From NCBI RefSeq assembly GCF_010093595.1, contig NW_022985437.1, positions 2,357,431-2,421,430 on the forward strand: a DNA stretch of 64,000 nucleotides. The letters run 5' to 3'. A program made the position numbers and the translations under genes. This DNA comes from Mytilinidion resinicola. Its lineage: Eukaryota; Ascomycota; Dothideomycetes; Mytilinidiales; Mytilinidiaceae. Shown one piece after another: positions 46,441 through 57,364 of this stretch. Position 1 is the stretch's first letter. Every line of letters starts with the position of its first letter. The notes beneath the pieces are model-generated. The model saw nothing but the letters and a program-made list of their open reading frames with translations. It ran no database searches and was not told the origin of the DNA.

Positions 46441-47733
46441 GGGGGTTGATAATCTCACACCCCCTCCCCTCTTGGCGCTTCACCACATTCTGATTGGCTC
46501 GGAGCAGTGCGGAGGAAGCTCCGGGCATTCACTTTTACGTCTCTCTACACGTGATGCTATACGCAAGGCCGTACGTGATGCTATACGTGAGGCCGTACGT
46601 GATGCTATACACGAGCTCACGTACAGCTATATAGCTATGCCGATTCGCATAGCCTCATATATAGCCTCAGGTACGAGCTCAAGTACGAGCTCACGTAGTC
46701 TAAGTCTAAGTATAAGTATAGAATAGAGTTCTATTCTAGAAGTGCCTACGTGCCTACAAGTATGCCAAATCCGTCAACCCCTCACCTTATTACGGCTCCT
46801 TTGCATCGAGCCTGGCCCCCTAGCATCGCCGCCTACACCTACTCTTCACCCTNNNNNNNNNNNNNNNNNNNNNNNNNNNNNNNNNNNNNNNNNNNNNNNN
46901 NNNNNNNNNNNNNNNNNNNNNNNNNNNNNNNNNNNNNNNNNNNNNNNNNNNNNNNNNNNNNNNNNNNNNNNNNNNNNNNNNNNNNNNNNNNNNNNNNNNN
47001 NNNNNNNNNNNNNNNNNNNNNNNNNNNNNNNNNNNNNNNNNNNNNNNNNNNNNNNNNNNNNNNNNNNNNNNNNNNNNNNNNNNNNNNNNNNNNNNNNNNN
47101 NNNNNNNNNNNNNNNNNNNNNNNNNNNNNNNNNNNNNNNNNNNNNNNNNNNNNNNNNNNNNNNNNNNNNNNNNNNNNNNNNNNNNNNNNNNNNNNNNNNN
47201 NNNNNNNNNNNNNNNNNNNNNNNNNNNNNNNNNNNNNNNNNNNNNNNNNNNNNNNNNNNNNNNNNNNNNNNNNNNNNNNNNNNNNNNNNNNNNNNNNNNN
47301 NNNNNNNNNNNNNNNNNNNNNNNNNNNNNNNNNNNNNNNNNNNNNNNNNNNNNNNNNNNNNNNNNNNNNNNNNNNNNNNNNNNNNNNNNNNNNNNNNNNN
47401 NNNNNNNNNNNNNNNNNNNNNNNNNNNNNNNNNNNNNNNNNNNNNNNNNNNNNNNNNNNNNNNNNNNNNNNNNNNNNNNNNNNNNNNNNNNNNNNNNNNN
47501 NNNNNNNNNNNNNNNNNNNNNNNNNNNNNNNNNNNNNNNNNNNNNNNGGAAGAGGATGTAATTGATTGCGATCAAGGCCGCATTTGGAGAGAGCATTTGG
47601 AATTAGTGAGCAAGTTAAGCGAGCGAATCGGAGGCTCCGTAGAAATGCTCCGAGCCAATTAGAAGGTGGTGAAGCGCCAAGAGGGGAGGGGGTGTGCGTG
47701 GAGGGATTAGGGGGTGTGAGATTATCAACCCCC
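46441..47733. mobile_element. DNA transposon or MITE with terminal inverted repeats, interrupted by an assembly gap
   Basis: The left end GGGGGTTGATAATCTCACAC... matches the reverse complement of the right end exactly for the first 24 bases, and the similarity continues through CTCCCCTCTTGGCGCTTCACCAC and ATTGGCTCGGAGCA, about 65 bases in all. The right end carries an extra about 22-base duplication (containing a second ACACCCCC). Subterminal tandem repeats with the unit cgtgatgctatacg(c/t) plus (a/g)aggccgta occur three times at about 46549-46610. A 37-codon open frame precedes the right TIR (47549-47662, ends EMLRAN) and could be the tail of a transposase cut by the gap. A target duplication could not be resolved. 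Superfamily unknown. Confidence 0.75.
46853..47547. other. Assembly gap of 695 N
   Basis: A run of 695 unknown bases. The size may be an estimate. It falls entirely inside the TIR element, which probably caused the break in assembly because of repeated copies elsewhere. Confidence 0.99.
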
Positions 47734-48029
47734 TTATTATTATCTAAGAGTATTATAAACTTTTAATTCGGAAGGTGTTGTAATTAAGTGGTAACGCTGC
47801 CGCGCACGGTGCAACAAACCGGACGTTTTTTCCTCGGACGTAGAGCCTGCATCAGATCTTTGCAAGGGGGCGGGAGATGTGCGTCAGCCCTCAGAATGGA
47901 TCGCTCCAGCTGAGACGCGGGGCGCTAAGGCTGATTGCCTTCCACGACGACGACACTGAAGCATTGAAGCGTTGAGCATTACTTCACACTGTCTATGGAA
48001 CTAGCTCGACAGACGCCCGGCTTGTGAGA

Positions 48030-51000
48030 ATGTCGAATTACAACGACGACAACCTCGCCTACGGCGATTACCACGATGAAGGGCAGCAAGGCGAAGGAGA
48101 GAGGGGCATCATCGGGGACGTCACGAAGCGCTTCTTTGGCAGAAAGCCTCAAGCTCAGCAATCGGTAAGATATCCACACTTTTAGAAGGATTATGAGTCT
48201 TGGGTCCTCTATTTTACATCACTTCTGAGCTCCCTGACTTTAAGGTTTTCCAGTGAAGCTAGGTTATATTCTCTCAATCCGAGCATTCGCCGTCAATCTT
48301 CCATATGTTGATCTTACTTTGCTAGACTCATCCTGAAAACTCCCCTAAACTGACACAACAACTACAGGACGTCACTCAAACCTATCAACCTCATCTCCAA
48401 GGTCAATCGCCTCAAGGCCAGCCACCACCTACCTCAGGGTCCTCTGCCGGCGGAATGTCATTCGTATTCGATAAATTGCACTCCTCGATACATGCCATCG
48501 GCAAAGAAGTCAAGAACCGAATGTCTGCTCCCGGGGACAGTCATAGTCACACCCACGAAGCCGGCGTCTGTAGCGAAGGCACACATGATGAACATCAAGA
48601 CCATCGGTTCCTGAGCTTTGCACCGCAACGAGCAATTGGAAATGATATAAAGTGGTATGTGGATGCCTGTGGGTATATGTGGGCAGTGTCAATCGCCCTA
48701 GAGCGGGCAAAGGAATCTATCTGGATTCTTGACTGGTGGCTGTCGCCAGAATTGTATCTTCGAAGACCTCCTGCCGCGCATGAGCAATATCGTCTCGACC
48801 GGATGCTGGGAGCTGCAGCTGCACGAGGCGTCAAAGTCAACATTATTGTGTACAAAGAGGTCACACAAGCCCTTACTCGTAAGTTGATAAATCCAACAAT
48901 ACCCGATTACCTCCACTCCCTTCTCCCTGAGACAACCGATCCGATCACAAGGTTCCTCACAAGAGCGGGCCTACACGTTACATTCAAATCGCTCGAGAAA
49001 GTAGAAGAGGAGAGTCCACTAATCGCGCCTCCTATATTAGTTTGTTCGGCACACACCAAGCATGCTTTGGAGGCTCTTCATCCCAATATTGCCGTCTTCC
49101 GCCATCCCGACCATCTACCTGACCGTCAGAATCTCACATCATCTTTCATTACATCCATGCAGAACATGAACTTCTCTACTGCATCCTTAGCGAAGCTGCC
49201 TGTGGATAGCTTAAAAGCCATATACGGTATGAACGACGATTCAGTTCTTTACTGGGCCCACCACGAAAAGCTTTGCCTAGTCGATGGACAGATCACCTTC
49301 ATGGGCGGTCTAGATCTCTGCTACGGCCGATGGGATACCAATCAACATTCCATTGCCGATGCCCACCCAGGAAATCTGGACGACATCGTATTCCCCGGAC
49401 AAGACTACAACAATGCGAGAATAATGGACTTCCAGGATGTCTATCACTGGCAGAATAACAAACTGGATAGGACGACGAGCTCTCGAATGGGTTGGTCAGA
49501 CGTCTCGCTCTCACTTAGCGGCCCAGTAGTCAAGGACTTGCAGACTCATTTTACACAGCGGTGGAATTTCATCTACGACGAGAAGTACACTGTACGAAAA
49601 GACGTTAGATACTCCAAGTTCCCCATCACTGGAGATCTCTCAACCGCTGGATATCCATCTTCACAGCCATCAAGAGGCATCGAAGAGGGCGACCGTGGAT
49701 TAGAGTATGGCAACGAGGGAGAACGAGGATTCTCCGGTGGCGATGACGGCGCTGAGTCGGGCAGGTTTCGACATCAATTCTTCGACAAGGTTGGAGAGGG
49801 AATGCGGCGGCTCGATCAACGATATGGTCAGCACGGCGGCTACCAAGGCCAACAAAGCTATCAGGGGTCACAACAAGGTGGCGTTTCTTGTCAGCTCACC
49901 AGAAGCTGTGCTAAGTGGAGTCATGGTGTTGCTGTTGAGGTAAGTACTCAAGCTTATCTAATATATTATAGAATGGTATTAAAATCTTCAGCACTCGATC
50001 GCCAACGCTTATATCGAGATCATAAGAAATAGCCAGCACTTCGTTTACATCGAGAACCAATTCTTCATTACCGCCACCGTCGATAATCAGAAGCCGATCA
50101 AGAACAAAATTGCCGCTGTCATTGTCGAGCGCATCATTCGTGCAGCAAGAAACGGCGAGAATTACAAGATGATGGTCATGATTCCAGCCATCCCAGCTTT
50201 TGCAGGCGATCTCAAGACAGAAGAAGCACTGAGCACTCGCGCGATCATGGAGTTCCAGTACGACTCTATCAACCGAGGTGGACACAGCATCTACGAGAGC
50301 ATTGCTCGCGAAGGCATCAACCCCATGGACTACATCCGCTTCTACAATCTACGCAGCTACGATCGAATCAACGCTAGCGGGGCTATGCGCGAAGCAGAGA
50401 AGCAGAGTGGTGTGTCTTACGAAGAAGCCCGTAGTCAGCATGACGTCGCGGTTGGCGGTGTATATGATGGGGAGAAGGGTCAGGAATATCAGGCCTACCA
50501 ACCCCCTGGATCCCAGCCCCCGCCATCATTGCCAGTCTACGAGATGGATGCTGGCTATGGCCAACCTCCAGCGCCAGTTCCCACAGGCGCCTACCAGCAA
50601 TACCAGCAACAAGGAGCCGCCAAGGTCGGTGGGCCTATGGGAAGTGGTCGCTGGGACTCTGTCAGCGAATGCTATATGCTCGGCGGCGAAGACATCAGGA
50701 ACGTCCCTTGGGAAGGCGGCGGGATGGACGAAATTGACGCCTTCGTCAGCGAAGAGCTCTACATCCACAGCAAAGTAAGCCTTTCCCCATACACCCACCC
50801 CCTACCCACCATCCCGCTAACATCCCCCAAGCTCCTCATCGCCGACGACCGTATCGTAATCTGCGGCTCCGCCAACCTAAACGACCGCTCCCAACTCGGC
50901 GACCACGACTCCGAAATCGCCCTCATCATCGAAGACCCCGCGCCCGTCGACTCCTACATGGGCGGCCAGCCCTTCCGCGCCTCCAAATTCGCCTCCTCGC

Positions 51001-51506
51001 TCCGCCGCCAGCTCTTCCGCAAGCACCTCGGCCTCCTGAGACCCCAGGTCATCGACCGCCCCGACGCGAACTTCGAGCCCATCGGCGTCCCGAACGCTTA
51101 CGACTGGGGCTCGCCCGAGGACATCCAGGTTATCGACCCTATCTCGGAGGATTTCCAGGCGACCTGGAACTACCGCGCGAAGACGAACACGGACGCGTTT
51201 GCGCGGCTGTTCCACCCGGTGCCGTTTGATGGGGTGAAGAACTGGAAGCAGTACGATGACTACTACGAGCGATTCTTTGCACAGGACGTGAAGGAGAAGG
51301 AGAACAAGAAGCCATCGCTGTACAAGTGGGGGCATGTGGTTGCGGAGGAGTTTTCCGCTGGGGAGCAAGGGCTGCGGGAGGTAAAGGAGGTACTGAGTAC
51401 GATTAAGGGGACGTTGGTGGAGATGCCGTTGTTGTTTTTGAAGGAAGAGGATATTGCGAAGGAGGGGTTGGGCCTGAATGCTTTTACAGAGGAAGTGTAT
51501 ACTTAA
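48030..51506 (+). CDS. Phospholipase D
   Basis: Hydrolyses phosphatidylcholine to phosphatidic acid. Four exons: 48030-48164, 48368-49939, 49992-50774 and 50832-51506; 3165 nt, 1054 residues. Exon 1 encodes MSNYNDDNLAYGDYHDEGQQG; the junction is QQS|DVTQTYQ. There is no PX, PH or C2 domain visible, so it resembles the short fungal PLD type. First catalytic HKD: HHEKLCLVDGQITFMGGLDL (about 49261-49320). Second: HSKLLIADDRIVICGSANLNDRS, whose HxK is cut from the following residues by intron 3 (K|L at 50774/50832). The long segment between, QFFDKVGEGMRRLDQRYGQHGGYQGQQSYQG and a Pro/Gln-rich insert (GSQPPPSLPVYEMDAGYGQPPAPVP), is low-complexity. [42 protein letters not shown] is the conserved block before HKD2. 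Confidence 0.93.
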
Positions 51507-51834
51507 TGCTTCAGTTGGGGTCCTGAGCGGGGCTTTCGAAGACCTTAAGTGTAGACAACAGGATGCCACATGTTTTGGACCGGGGCGGCGGGATTTCTCG
51601 TGCTTCTTGGTTATGAGTTGATAGGATTGTGGAGTCGTGGCAGTTGTTTATAACTTCAAAGCAACAGGGTCATGCTGCAAATTCTCAGAATAAAGATATT
51701 GCTGGTGTTCTGCTGCATGGAAGTTCTCGGAGGCATTGTATGAATCGACAGAGAGTGCGTAGCTTATGGAACGCCTAGATGCGAGATGATGTGGATATTC
51801 AATAGCTCCTTTCGGGCTTCAAAGGTATTCGTGC
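51507..51834. other. Convergent 3' region
   Basis: 328 bases between stop codons of the phospholipase D and gamma-tubulin complex genes; only untranslated sequence seen. Confidence 0.5.
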
Positions 51835-54695
51835 TCAGCCACTGTAGTACGAACTCATCTCCAACAACACCAGAAGCCGGTCAATCGTGTTCTCCTCACT
51901 CGTGCCTTTCCCTTTCCCATACCCCCGCTTCCCGGTCAGTCCTCTACACACGCTAATGAAGACTCGGACTTTTCCTTTGAAGAGGGCATACAGGTCCTCG
52001 GGACCTGCTTCGGTCATCTCCGGTTTCGTGTTCTTCTCCAACGTAATATACCGGTTATCAGTATTGAGCTTCGAGAACGATAGAATAGCATCAAAGGTTT
52101 CCTCTAGTAGCGTCAAAACCTGTTTCTGCCTCCGCCTCAGCAGCAACGAGAACATGATGCGATCCAAGCACTGGTCATGAGCCTTCTTCAAGCTCTCAAG
52201 CCCTTCCCTGACGAGAACGCCTATAGTGCCGACCTTATCTTCATTCTCTAGCCGAGCTTCGACAGAGTCGAGGAAGTCTTCAAAAGCAGTCCAGTGATCG
52301 CTTATGCCTGTCTGGAAAATGTAAAAGCTCACCGCCGAAACGAAATGATGCGCCTCGTTTCTGAAGCGTCGAGATGCGGGAGTCGTGTATGTGCGTGGAA
52401 GATGCGAGACCACAAACATCATGCGAGTAAGTCGAAGGAGAAATTTGAATATCAGGTCGTATTTTTCCAGAGCCGCGGATGTGATGACGAGATGGAGAGG
52501 GGAGGGTGGAATGTATTGTAGACGGAGAAAATCGAGCGCGTAGAGGGACTGCGGGTCCATGATCTTTTCCATCTCAGATTCAGGGAGGGTTCGGATTGCG
52601 AAATTGAGCTGTCCGGGAAGCTCTTCGCGGTCTTTCTTCAGACGGTAATCTAGCTTCGCTTTTTGTTTGACAGAGGACTGGTAGAGACGGGAAGAATGGA
52701 AGCTTTCACTCAAAACACCCATTAGAGCTAGTCTTAGCTCTGAGCTTGCAGGTGGCCACGTTGTGCGGGAACCTAGTTTCAGGCCCATTTGAATGCCACT
52801 GCGAACGGTGCCCTTCTGGCGTTCCGCTGCTTCTAATTCAGGGCTGAACAGAGCGGAGGAAAGGCGTGATAAGAATACGCCGTCGCCTAGTAAGTGGTAT
52901 TGTCGTTGAAGTGAGAAATGTAGGCGCAGTTGATGTGATCGGAAGAACAGCCGGAGAGTTGTGGCGTTAATCATGCGCGCTTGCGCAGCTAGGATTGGAA
53001 TAAAGGAGAGGTATGGGGTCAAAGACAGTGGGGGTGCGAATTCCGAATCATTCGGGCTTTCAATCCGAGAGTTTGACGATATAGTTCTCAATACTAGCTC
53101 CTGAAGTTCGTCTGGCAATGTATTAGAATCCTGCGTGGGAAGTGCGTCGAACGTCCGAGCAGACTCTAAAAGGTATTGTTCAAAATTTTGATCCAGCATC
53201 CCATCTGAAGCTCGATGATCGATGGTGTCGGCCCCTAAATGAGATGCAGAAGCATTTGGAGCTCCTCTGAGCTCTTGAATAGCACTCATGACTTCCATCT
53301 CGTACGTCTTAGCCTTCTCCGATACTAGCTCAAGATCTGCCCACGAGAACTTCCACTCTAGAATCGGAGCTATAATGTCGAACTTTCCGGGTATAGCTAG
53401 TGGATGTTCAGGATGATGTGACTTCAAAAAGCGAAGGCTGTTCCCCGTCTCAAAAATCGCTGCTCCATCTTCGTCTGTAATGAAATCGGGCATCATGTCG
53501 GAGTTGTAAACGAACTCGGGTACCGCTGAGTCTTCTGCGCCGTCCACAATTTCAACAAAACTCTTCTCAGCACTAAAGCTTGTGACAAGCTCTGTGTGAG
53601 TGCCCGTCCACTCCCCAACTAGTTCAAGAAATGGACGAGCAACAGTGGACAAGATCTGGGCAGCAATTTGACGGACCCCATCGTCCCCTTGATCTGAGGA
53701 CTGGATTCTATGGTACAACATTGATACCACCTCTTCATTCGTCCGACCAGTTGTTATAGTGTCTACCATGCTTTTGAGATGCATCAGTATTTCCTGTGGC
53801 TTTTCGAATACCTGCTGCAGTTGCAGCATAGACTTAATGTTGTTTGATTGCTTCCCAAGATAAGTCTCGAATGTCGTAAGGATAGTCGAAACCGCGTTCG
53901 CCAAAGCTACTCGTGCAGGAAGAGCATTACTAGATGCGTAGGTGTGCTCCGTGAAAGACCTTAGCTGTCGAAAAGTGGTACCGTTGGTCAAAAAGCGGTT
54001 TATGAAGTTTTGAGATGAAACAAGACTACAGCCTGGTATTCGACCGTCTTCGAGAGCCTGGATGCAGCGATTGGGGTCCTCTCCGCCGAAGGTGAACAAC
54101 ACTGAAGACCGGCCGAGTCCAAGACTCACTAGAGATTGGAGAAGTACAATGGGTTTTACGACTCTCTCTGCGCCTTTATGACCTCCATTTTCCTGTGACA
54201 ACTCTTGAAGTGCCGCATCGAACGCATCTGTGCTGGCCTCTGAAATATAGGCTGAACGAGGCTCATTGCTTCCGGGGTTCTCAAAGGACTCCCATGTATA
54301 GAAAGCAATATCCTTGTCTGCGGGTCCCAAATCGAACGCGATCTTCCATATGTCCTCCTTCTCCTCTTGCAGCTCGGTATCAGGTTGAGTTGTGGATTCA
54401 TCGGGTATACTGGGGTCTGAGAGGGATCCAAATTGGAAAGTCTCAAGATCTGGAAGATGAAGGGCTTGATCGAGGGTCCCCTTGGGCGCATATGGGTTTT
54501 CTAACTGCAAAGATGGAACTATCATGTGGTAAGATATTGTACGACGCGTAGTTGAAATGACGCGACAAACTCACTATCCAGTTCTATAGCTGAAAACAAC
54601 GAGGACTTATAGGTCAACTCCTTCTCGAAATACGTGGAGGGCTTCCAGAGGTTGACAGATGTGAAGACATCCTCCAGGTGGTCGTGGGCGTCCAT
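51835..54695 (-). CDS. Gamma-tubulin complex component, GCP5/GCP6-like
   Basis: Spc97/Spc98 (GCP) family protein of the gamma-tubulin ring complex at spindle pole bodies. Two exons (minus), 54575-54695 and 51835-54518, joined as AIELD|IPSLQLENPYAPKG; 2805 nt, 934 residues. The start MDAHDHLEDVFTSVNLW is the only ATG before the donor. Family features: the N-terminal motif VLLQSLVSLGLGRSSVLF and FINRFLTNGTTFRQLRSFTE, then LRFLKSHHPEHPLA, and the C-terminal GCP domain with LQYIPPSPLHLVITSAALEKYDLIFKFLLRLTRMMFVVSHL, RFRNEAHHFVSAVSFYIFQTGISDHWTAFEDFLDSVEARL and a terminal helix ending LLEMSSYYSG. The filamentous-fungal divergence from GCP2/3 and length favour the GCP5/6 group; assignment within it is uncertain. 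Confidence 0.8.
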
Positions 54696-54886
54696 GGCAG
54701 ATTGTGTGGTGTTGAGTTTTGAAGACGTCCCCTGGTCCCCACTTCCGACGCCAGGAACGCGATGACATCTGCACAATTTCTCAGCCCTACGCTGCACCTC
54801 ACTCCCGCATCCAACCACACCAACTCCACCATTCACCAAGAATCCACACTATACACTTGGTACCGCCTCTTCAGTCTCTGCCCACA
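54696..54886. promoter_or_regulatory. 191-bp divergent promoter, GCP gene and EAF7
   Basis: Two start codons face away from each other with 191 bases between. Pyrimidine-rich tcctctt-type tracts occur on both sides; no TATA box is clear. Overlapping control of a cell-cycle structural gene and a chromatin gene is inferred from spacing only. Confidence 0.5.
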
Positions 54887-55834
54887 ATGCCTCCCCGGAA
54901 ACGCGCCAAAATCAGCGCCGCCTCCACTCCCCTCGCCGAATCCCAACCCAAGACCCCCGTAGAGAGCGGACCAACAGCTGCATCGCAAGACCGCTCCCCC
55001 CAAAACGAGAACCTCCTAAACGACCCATGGACAGACGGGCAAGAAACTCAGCTCTTCAAGAGCATGATTAGATGGAAGCCCACCGGTACGCCCATCTCCA
55101 TCAACTCCAGCTCGTGGTCAAACTTATCTCCACGATTATACAAGGCTAACGCATATCTTATATTTCATCTAGGCATGCACAAACACTTCCGCATGCTCAG
55201 CATCCATAATTCCCTCTCCACCCACGGCTTCGCCTCCCCCAATGCCCCCCACACGCGCATTCCAGGCATCTGGACCAAACTGCACACCCTCTACGACCTT
55301 GCCGCCCTCGACGAGCGCGAGAACGCGTATACATTCAATACATACCGGGACAGTCCTGGTAGCACTGAGGAATCCATCCCTTCCTTTCAGCTTCCCGAAG
55401 ACGAATTCGGCGAAGAGATGTGGGGCCGGAGATTCGCGGGTCCCGACGACGAGGGCGCTGAATCGCCCCCAGAGTTCTTGCCGATTGAGGACGACAGGAA
55501 GCTATACCGGCCTGGGATAGGGCTACTGAGCGACTTACATGATTCCGTAAGGGAGCGGGAGAAAGAGGAGAGTCAAGCAAGCCCGTCGACGCGGCCAAGA
55601 GCGGGCACGAGGGGCGGGCGTGGCGCGGCGAAGGGCCGGGCGGGGAAGGCGGTGCAGGTGGCGAAGAGTGCAAAGGCGCAGAGTGCGGTGTCGGAGAGTG
55701 CGGAGGATGAAGAAGAGGAGGAAGAGAGTAGTGAGGAGGCTAGCGAGGAGTCGGAGTCGGAGGAGGCGGCGCCGGCGAAGGGGGCGAGAGGGGGACGGAG
55801 AGGGAGGCCGAGTAGGCGGGGGAGGAAGAGATGA
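54887..55834 (+). CDS. EAF7: NuA4 complex subunit Eaf7 (CT20 / MRGBP family)
   Basis: Subunit of the NuA4 histone acetyltransferase (with Eaf3 and Eaf5 in yeast). Two exons, 54887-55085 and 55173-55834; 861 nt, 286 residues. The CT20 domain covers about residues 40-115: DPWTDGQETQLFKSMIRWKPTGMHKHFRMLSIHNSLSTHGF and TRIPGIWTKLHTLYDLAALDERENA. A nuclear-type basic start MPPRKRAK precedes it. The C-terminal third is of low complexity: Arg/Gly/Ala-rich, then ESAEDEEEEEESSEEASEESESEEAA and a basic RGRPSRRGRKR end. The intron (55086-55172) is 87 nt, a multiple of three without a stop in frame, so retention would insert 29 residues in the middle of the CT20 motif. An open frame reaches upstream to 54719 without meaning. 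Confidence 0.88.
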   Translation: MPPRKRAKISAASTPLAESQPKTPVESGPTAASQDRSPQNENLLNDPWTDGQETQLFKSMIRWKPTGTPISINSSSWSNLSPRLYKANAYLIFHLGMHKHFRMLSIHNSLSTHGFASPNAPHTRIPGIWTKLHTLYDLAALDERENAYTFNTYRDSPGSTEESIPSFQLPEDEFGEEMWGRRFAGPDDEGAESPPEFLPIEDDRKLYRPGIGLLSDLHDSVREREKEESQASPSTRPRAGTRGGRGAAKGRAGKAVQVAKSAKAQSAVSESAEDEEEEEESSEEASEESESEEAAPAKGARGGRRGRPSRRGRKR

Positions 55835-56094
55835 GGAATCCTAGGGATATCTTGGCTCCTTTCTTGTGGTGTGCGAGTCCTATATACCCATATACCTTCT
55901 TTTGAGAGCAAGAGCTATCTCCTTGAAAGGGGTTTGATTTCATAAAACATACCAAGCTCATATCTCATGTATTCTTGGTTTAACCAGTGTATTAGCCTCA
56001 TTTTCCCATCAATCCCCACACAAAACTACATCGTTTCTGGACACCCGGTTACATACTCCCATCCTCCGATCCATTAAGTACGCCAAAATCCCTG
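55835..56094. other. Convergent 3' region between EAF7 and the first array gene
   Basis: 260 bases; untranslated sequence only as far as I can see. Confidence 0.5.
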
Positions 56095-56739
56095 TCAATC
56101 CTCCTCGCAATCAGAATCTCTATCCTTGAAGAATACACCACGATCTTCTTTCCATCCCCTCTTTTCCTGAAGTGGAGAGCCGGAACACCCGACCTTGGGT
56201 TTTTCCTTCCCCTTCTCTCTCAAACCGGCCGCCTTTCGCGATTCGCTAGTAGATTCCACTTTCTGGAAGGGAAGCGGCGGCAGGACTGGTGCGGCGCCCA
56301 CAGCCCCTGACACTTTGATTGCTGACGCGACACTGTGTGGTGCCCTACTATCTGCGGATGCCGCTGATGGGGGTTCATCTGCTTCGGGCTTATTGAGAAG
56401 TTTGGAAGATTTCAAGTCGCCAACAGCTTTGATAACCATGACTTTTCCAGGATATCTAGACGCTCGTGTGCCGTCGCTGATCATATTCGTATGGTAGTTC
56501 AGAAGGCTCTTGAGCGATGACATGTTGAGGTGGTTCTTTGGGTCTTTGGTTGTTGTTTGCTCGTCGTTGATGGATTCGGTATGGATCTTGGATCCCTTGC
56601 TCGAGGATTCCGAAAAACTCGAGTTCCCTTGGTCGGCTGAGGAGGAGGAGGAGGAGGAGGAGGAGGAGGATGAGGATGAGTAAGAGGTCGACTTGTGGCA
56701 GGGCCGTCCGTCAACTTTCGAAGATGCGCATTGAGGCAT
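56095..56739 (-). CDS. Tandem-array gene copy 1, unknown Ser-rich protein
   Basis: Single open frame of 214 residues from the ATG at 56739 (MPQCASSKVDGRPCHKSTSY). A poly-Ser run of 14 follows, made by a GGA/GAG trinucleotide repeat on the plus strand (about 56639-56690). The rest is hydrophilic, Lys/Ser/Glu-rich, with MSSLKSLLNYHTNMISDGTRASRYPGKVMVIKAVGDLKSS as the only ordered-looking part, and an acidic end KDRDSDCEED. No signal peptide or membrane segment is seen. The upstream sequence (TATATTTATACTGCCATGGGGAG at about 56873-56895) is repeated before copies 3 and 4, so this is a diverged member of the array. Function not recognised. Confidence 0.55.
   Translation of the reverse strand: MPQCASSKVDGRPCHKSTSYSSSSSSSSSSSSSSADQGNSSFSESSSKGSKIHTESINDEQTTTKDPKNHLNMSSLKSLLNYHTNMISDGTRASRYPGKVMVIKAVGDLKSSKLLNKPEADEPPSAASADSRAPHSVASAIKVSGAVGAAPVLPPLPFQKVESTSESRKAAGLREKGKEKPKVGCSGSPLQEKRGWKEDRGVFFKDRDSDCEED
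56638..56690. repeat. GGA trinucleotide microsatellite coding for poly-Ser
   Basis: About 14 consecutive gga/gat triplets on the plus strand read as Ser codons (TCC/TCA) on the minus strand within array gene 1. Repeat length is likely to vary between isolates. Confidence 0.85.
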
Positions 56740-57364
56740 GTTGATGTTTTGTGAGTGATGGAGACGGGTAATGGTTTGATTGGTAGATATTGTGAAGCGT
56801 TGGTTTTAAGATGAAGAAGTGCTGGTCGGTCTCTGCTTGGGGTTTGTTGAAGGTAGCAGAGGCAGGGAAAGTTGTATATTTATACTGCCATGGGGAGCCC
56901 GAACTGACTCAAGCGGTCACGATTCCTAAAGAAGTGGTCATCGAAATTGACGACTCGGGAAGTCTTCGTCAAGGGATAGAGTCAACATGATCAAAAGTGA
57001 GTCACTTCAATAGACAACGGTTTGATGACATGAAAGTAAGAGAATACATGTGTTGCTCATTTATCTGGGACTCTAACCTGCTGCCCCCCGAAGAATCCAA
57101 TTTCCACTTGACAACAGCACCTTGTAAGCAATTCAATACCTAACATGGTTCAGAAATAATTTAACAAAAACTAAAACACGCAAAGGACATCCCGTCAGAA
57201 CAAGAAACCATGTCTCTCTAAACTGAATCCAAAACTACATTGCCAGATTTCCCCAAATCTCTCCCTTTAGACCCCTGACTAACATGCATCCTATCCAGGA
57301 CTTTCTTTAACAAATGGTATTTCCTAGAAAGCATCCGTTTTTCCGCGTCTCGATCAACCTGACA
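56740..57364. promoter_or_regulatory. Promoter of array copy 1 and duplicated 3' region of copy 2
   Basis: On the minus strand a TATA-like box (TATATTTATAC region near 56875) is followed downstream by the ATG at 56739. The part 56895-57110 recurs with moderate identity at about 58955-59020 and 59342-59450 (gaactgactcaagcg..., tgacatgaaagtaagag..., atctgggac), and 57190-57345 recurs at 59510-59670. Confidence 0.6.

Larger units (their letters stand above)
46031..48029. other. Intergenic region largely occupied by a transposon and an assembly gap
   Basis: Between the cyanase and phospholipase D start codons. The part 46031-46440 is the cyanase promoter side; 46441-47733 is a TIR element containing the gap; 47734-48029 is the phospholipase D promoter. 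Confidence 0.6.

Noticed and set aside
46742..47662. Open frames of 250-300 residues across the gap
   Set aside because: They are produced by translating N as unknown residues; only the last 37 codons rest on real sequence.
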